Shown here one piece after another: positions 6,418 through 6,455 of a DNA stretch of 6,455 nucleotides. The position numbers were made by a program, and so were the translations under genes. The notes beneath the pieces are model-generated. The model was not told the DNA's origin. It saw nothing but the letters and a program-made list of their open reading frames with translations, and ran no database searches. Within the stretch, counting starts at the first letter, position 1, and each line of letters starts with the position of its first letter. Origin of the DNA: an uncultured Collinsella sp. (GTDB lineage: Bacteria; Actinomycetota; Coriobacteriia; Coriobacteriales; Coriobacteriaceae); contig CABQNF010000060.1 of NCBI GenBank assembly GCA_902465465.1, forward strand, positions 1-6,455. The letters run 5' to 3'.

Positions 6418-6455
6418 GCTCCATTAGCTCAGTTGGATAGAGCAGGGGACTTCTA
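6418..6455 (+). tRNA. tRNA-Arg (anticodon TCT), 5' part only
   Basis: The last 38 bases are the 5' half of a tRNA: acceptor arm GCTCCAT, then TA, a D-arm of GCTC and GAGC around AGTTGGATA, one base, the anticodon stem GGGGA, and the loop start CTTCTA. With C-T before it, the anticodon reads TCT, which decodes AGA as arginine. The layout matches bacterial tRNA-Arg(UCU) genes such as E. coli argU in the D-arm and loop. The 3' half lies outside the window, so stem pairing of the anticodon and acceptor arms cannot be checked. Confidence 0.85.

Overview
The window looks like a cell-surface polysaccharide / glycopolymer locus of a high-GC Gram-positive bacterium. My best guess is a member of the Coriobacteriia such as Collinsella. 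That guess rests on the GC-rich codon use, the strong AAGGAG-type ribosome binding sites and the mix of protein families (RmlD, YfhO, TagGH/Wzm-Wzt-type exporter). No single marker proves the taxon.

Layout, left to right: (1) the last 66 codons of a plus-strand RmlD-like dTDP-4-dehydrorhamnose reductase, cut by the window edge. (2) A strong hairpin terminator shared by two convergent transcripts. (3) A minus-strand cassette of three tightly packed genes, in transcription order: a DPM1-like family 2 glycosyltransferase with two C-terminal membrane segments (GTG start at 4581), a CsbB/GtrB-like family 2 glycosyltransferase with two C-terminal membrane segments (start 3603), and a YfhO-family multi-spanning GT-C-type protein (start 2651). 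The first gap is 6 bp and the second junction is a 17 bp overlap, so the three are very probably one operon. (4) A 160 bp divergent intergenic region carrying a promoter candidate in each direction. (5) A plus-strand two-gene operon for a polysaccharide ABC exporter: the Wzm/TagG-like permease and the Wzt/TagH-like ATPase. (6) A tRNA-Arg (anticodon TCT), cut by the right edge after 38 nt.

How the genes may work together: the ABC exporter moves a finished, undecaprenyl-diphosphate-linked polymer across the membrane. RmlD supplies dTDP-rhamnose, a common building block of such polymers. The minus-strand cassette resembles the known three-component glycosylation scheme, in which a family 2 enzyme loads a sugar on undecaprenyl phosphate, the lipid-linked sugar is flipped, and a GT-C membrane enzyme such as YfhO transfers the sugar to a surface polymer on the outside. 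The pairing of a CsbB-like enzyme with YfhO is known from lipoteichoic acid modification in Bacillus and Listeria. What the polymer and the added sugars are here cannot be read from the sequence. No flippase gene (GtrA-like) lies in the window.

No mobile element, CRISPR array or clearly new type of system was found. The points most worth a second look are the two polyprenyl-sugar synthases feeding one GT-C protein beside an exporter, a stop codon placed in the loop of the shared terminator, the sharp GC drop at that terminator, and an ATPase without a carbohydrate-binding tail.
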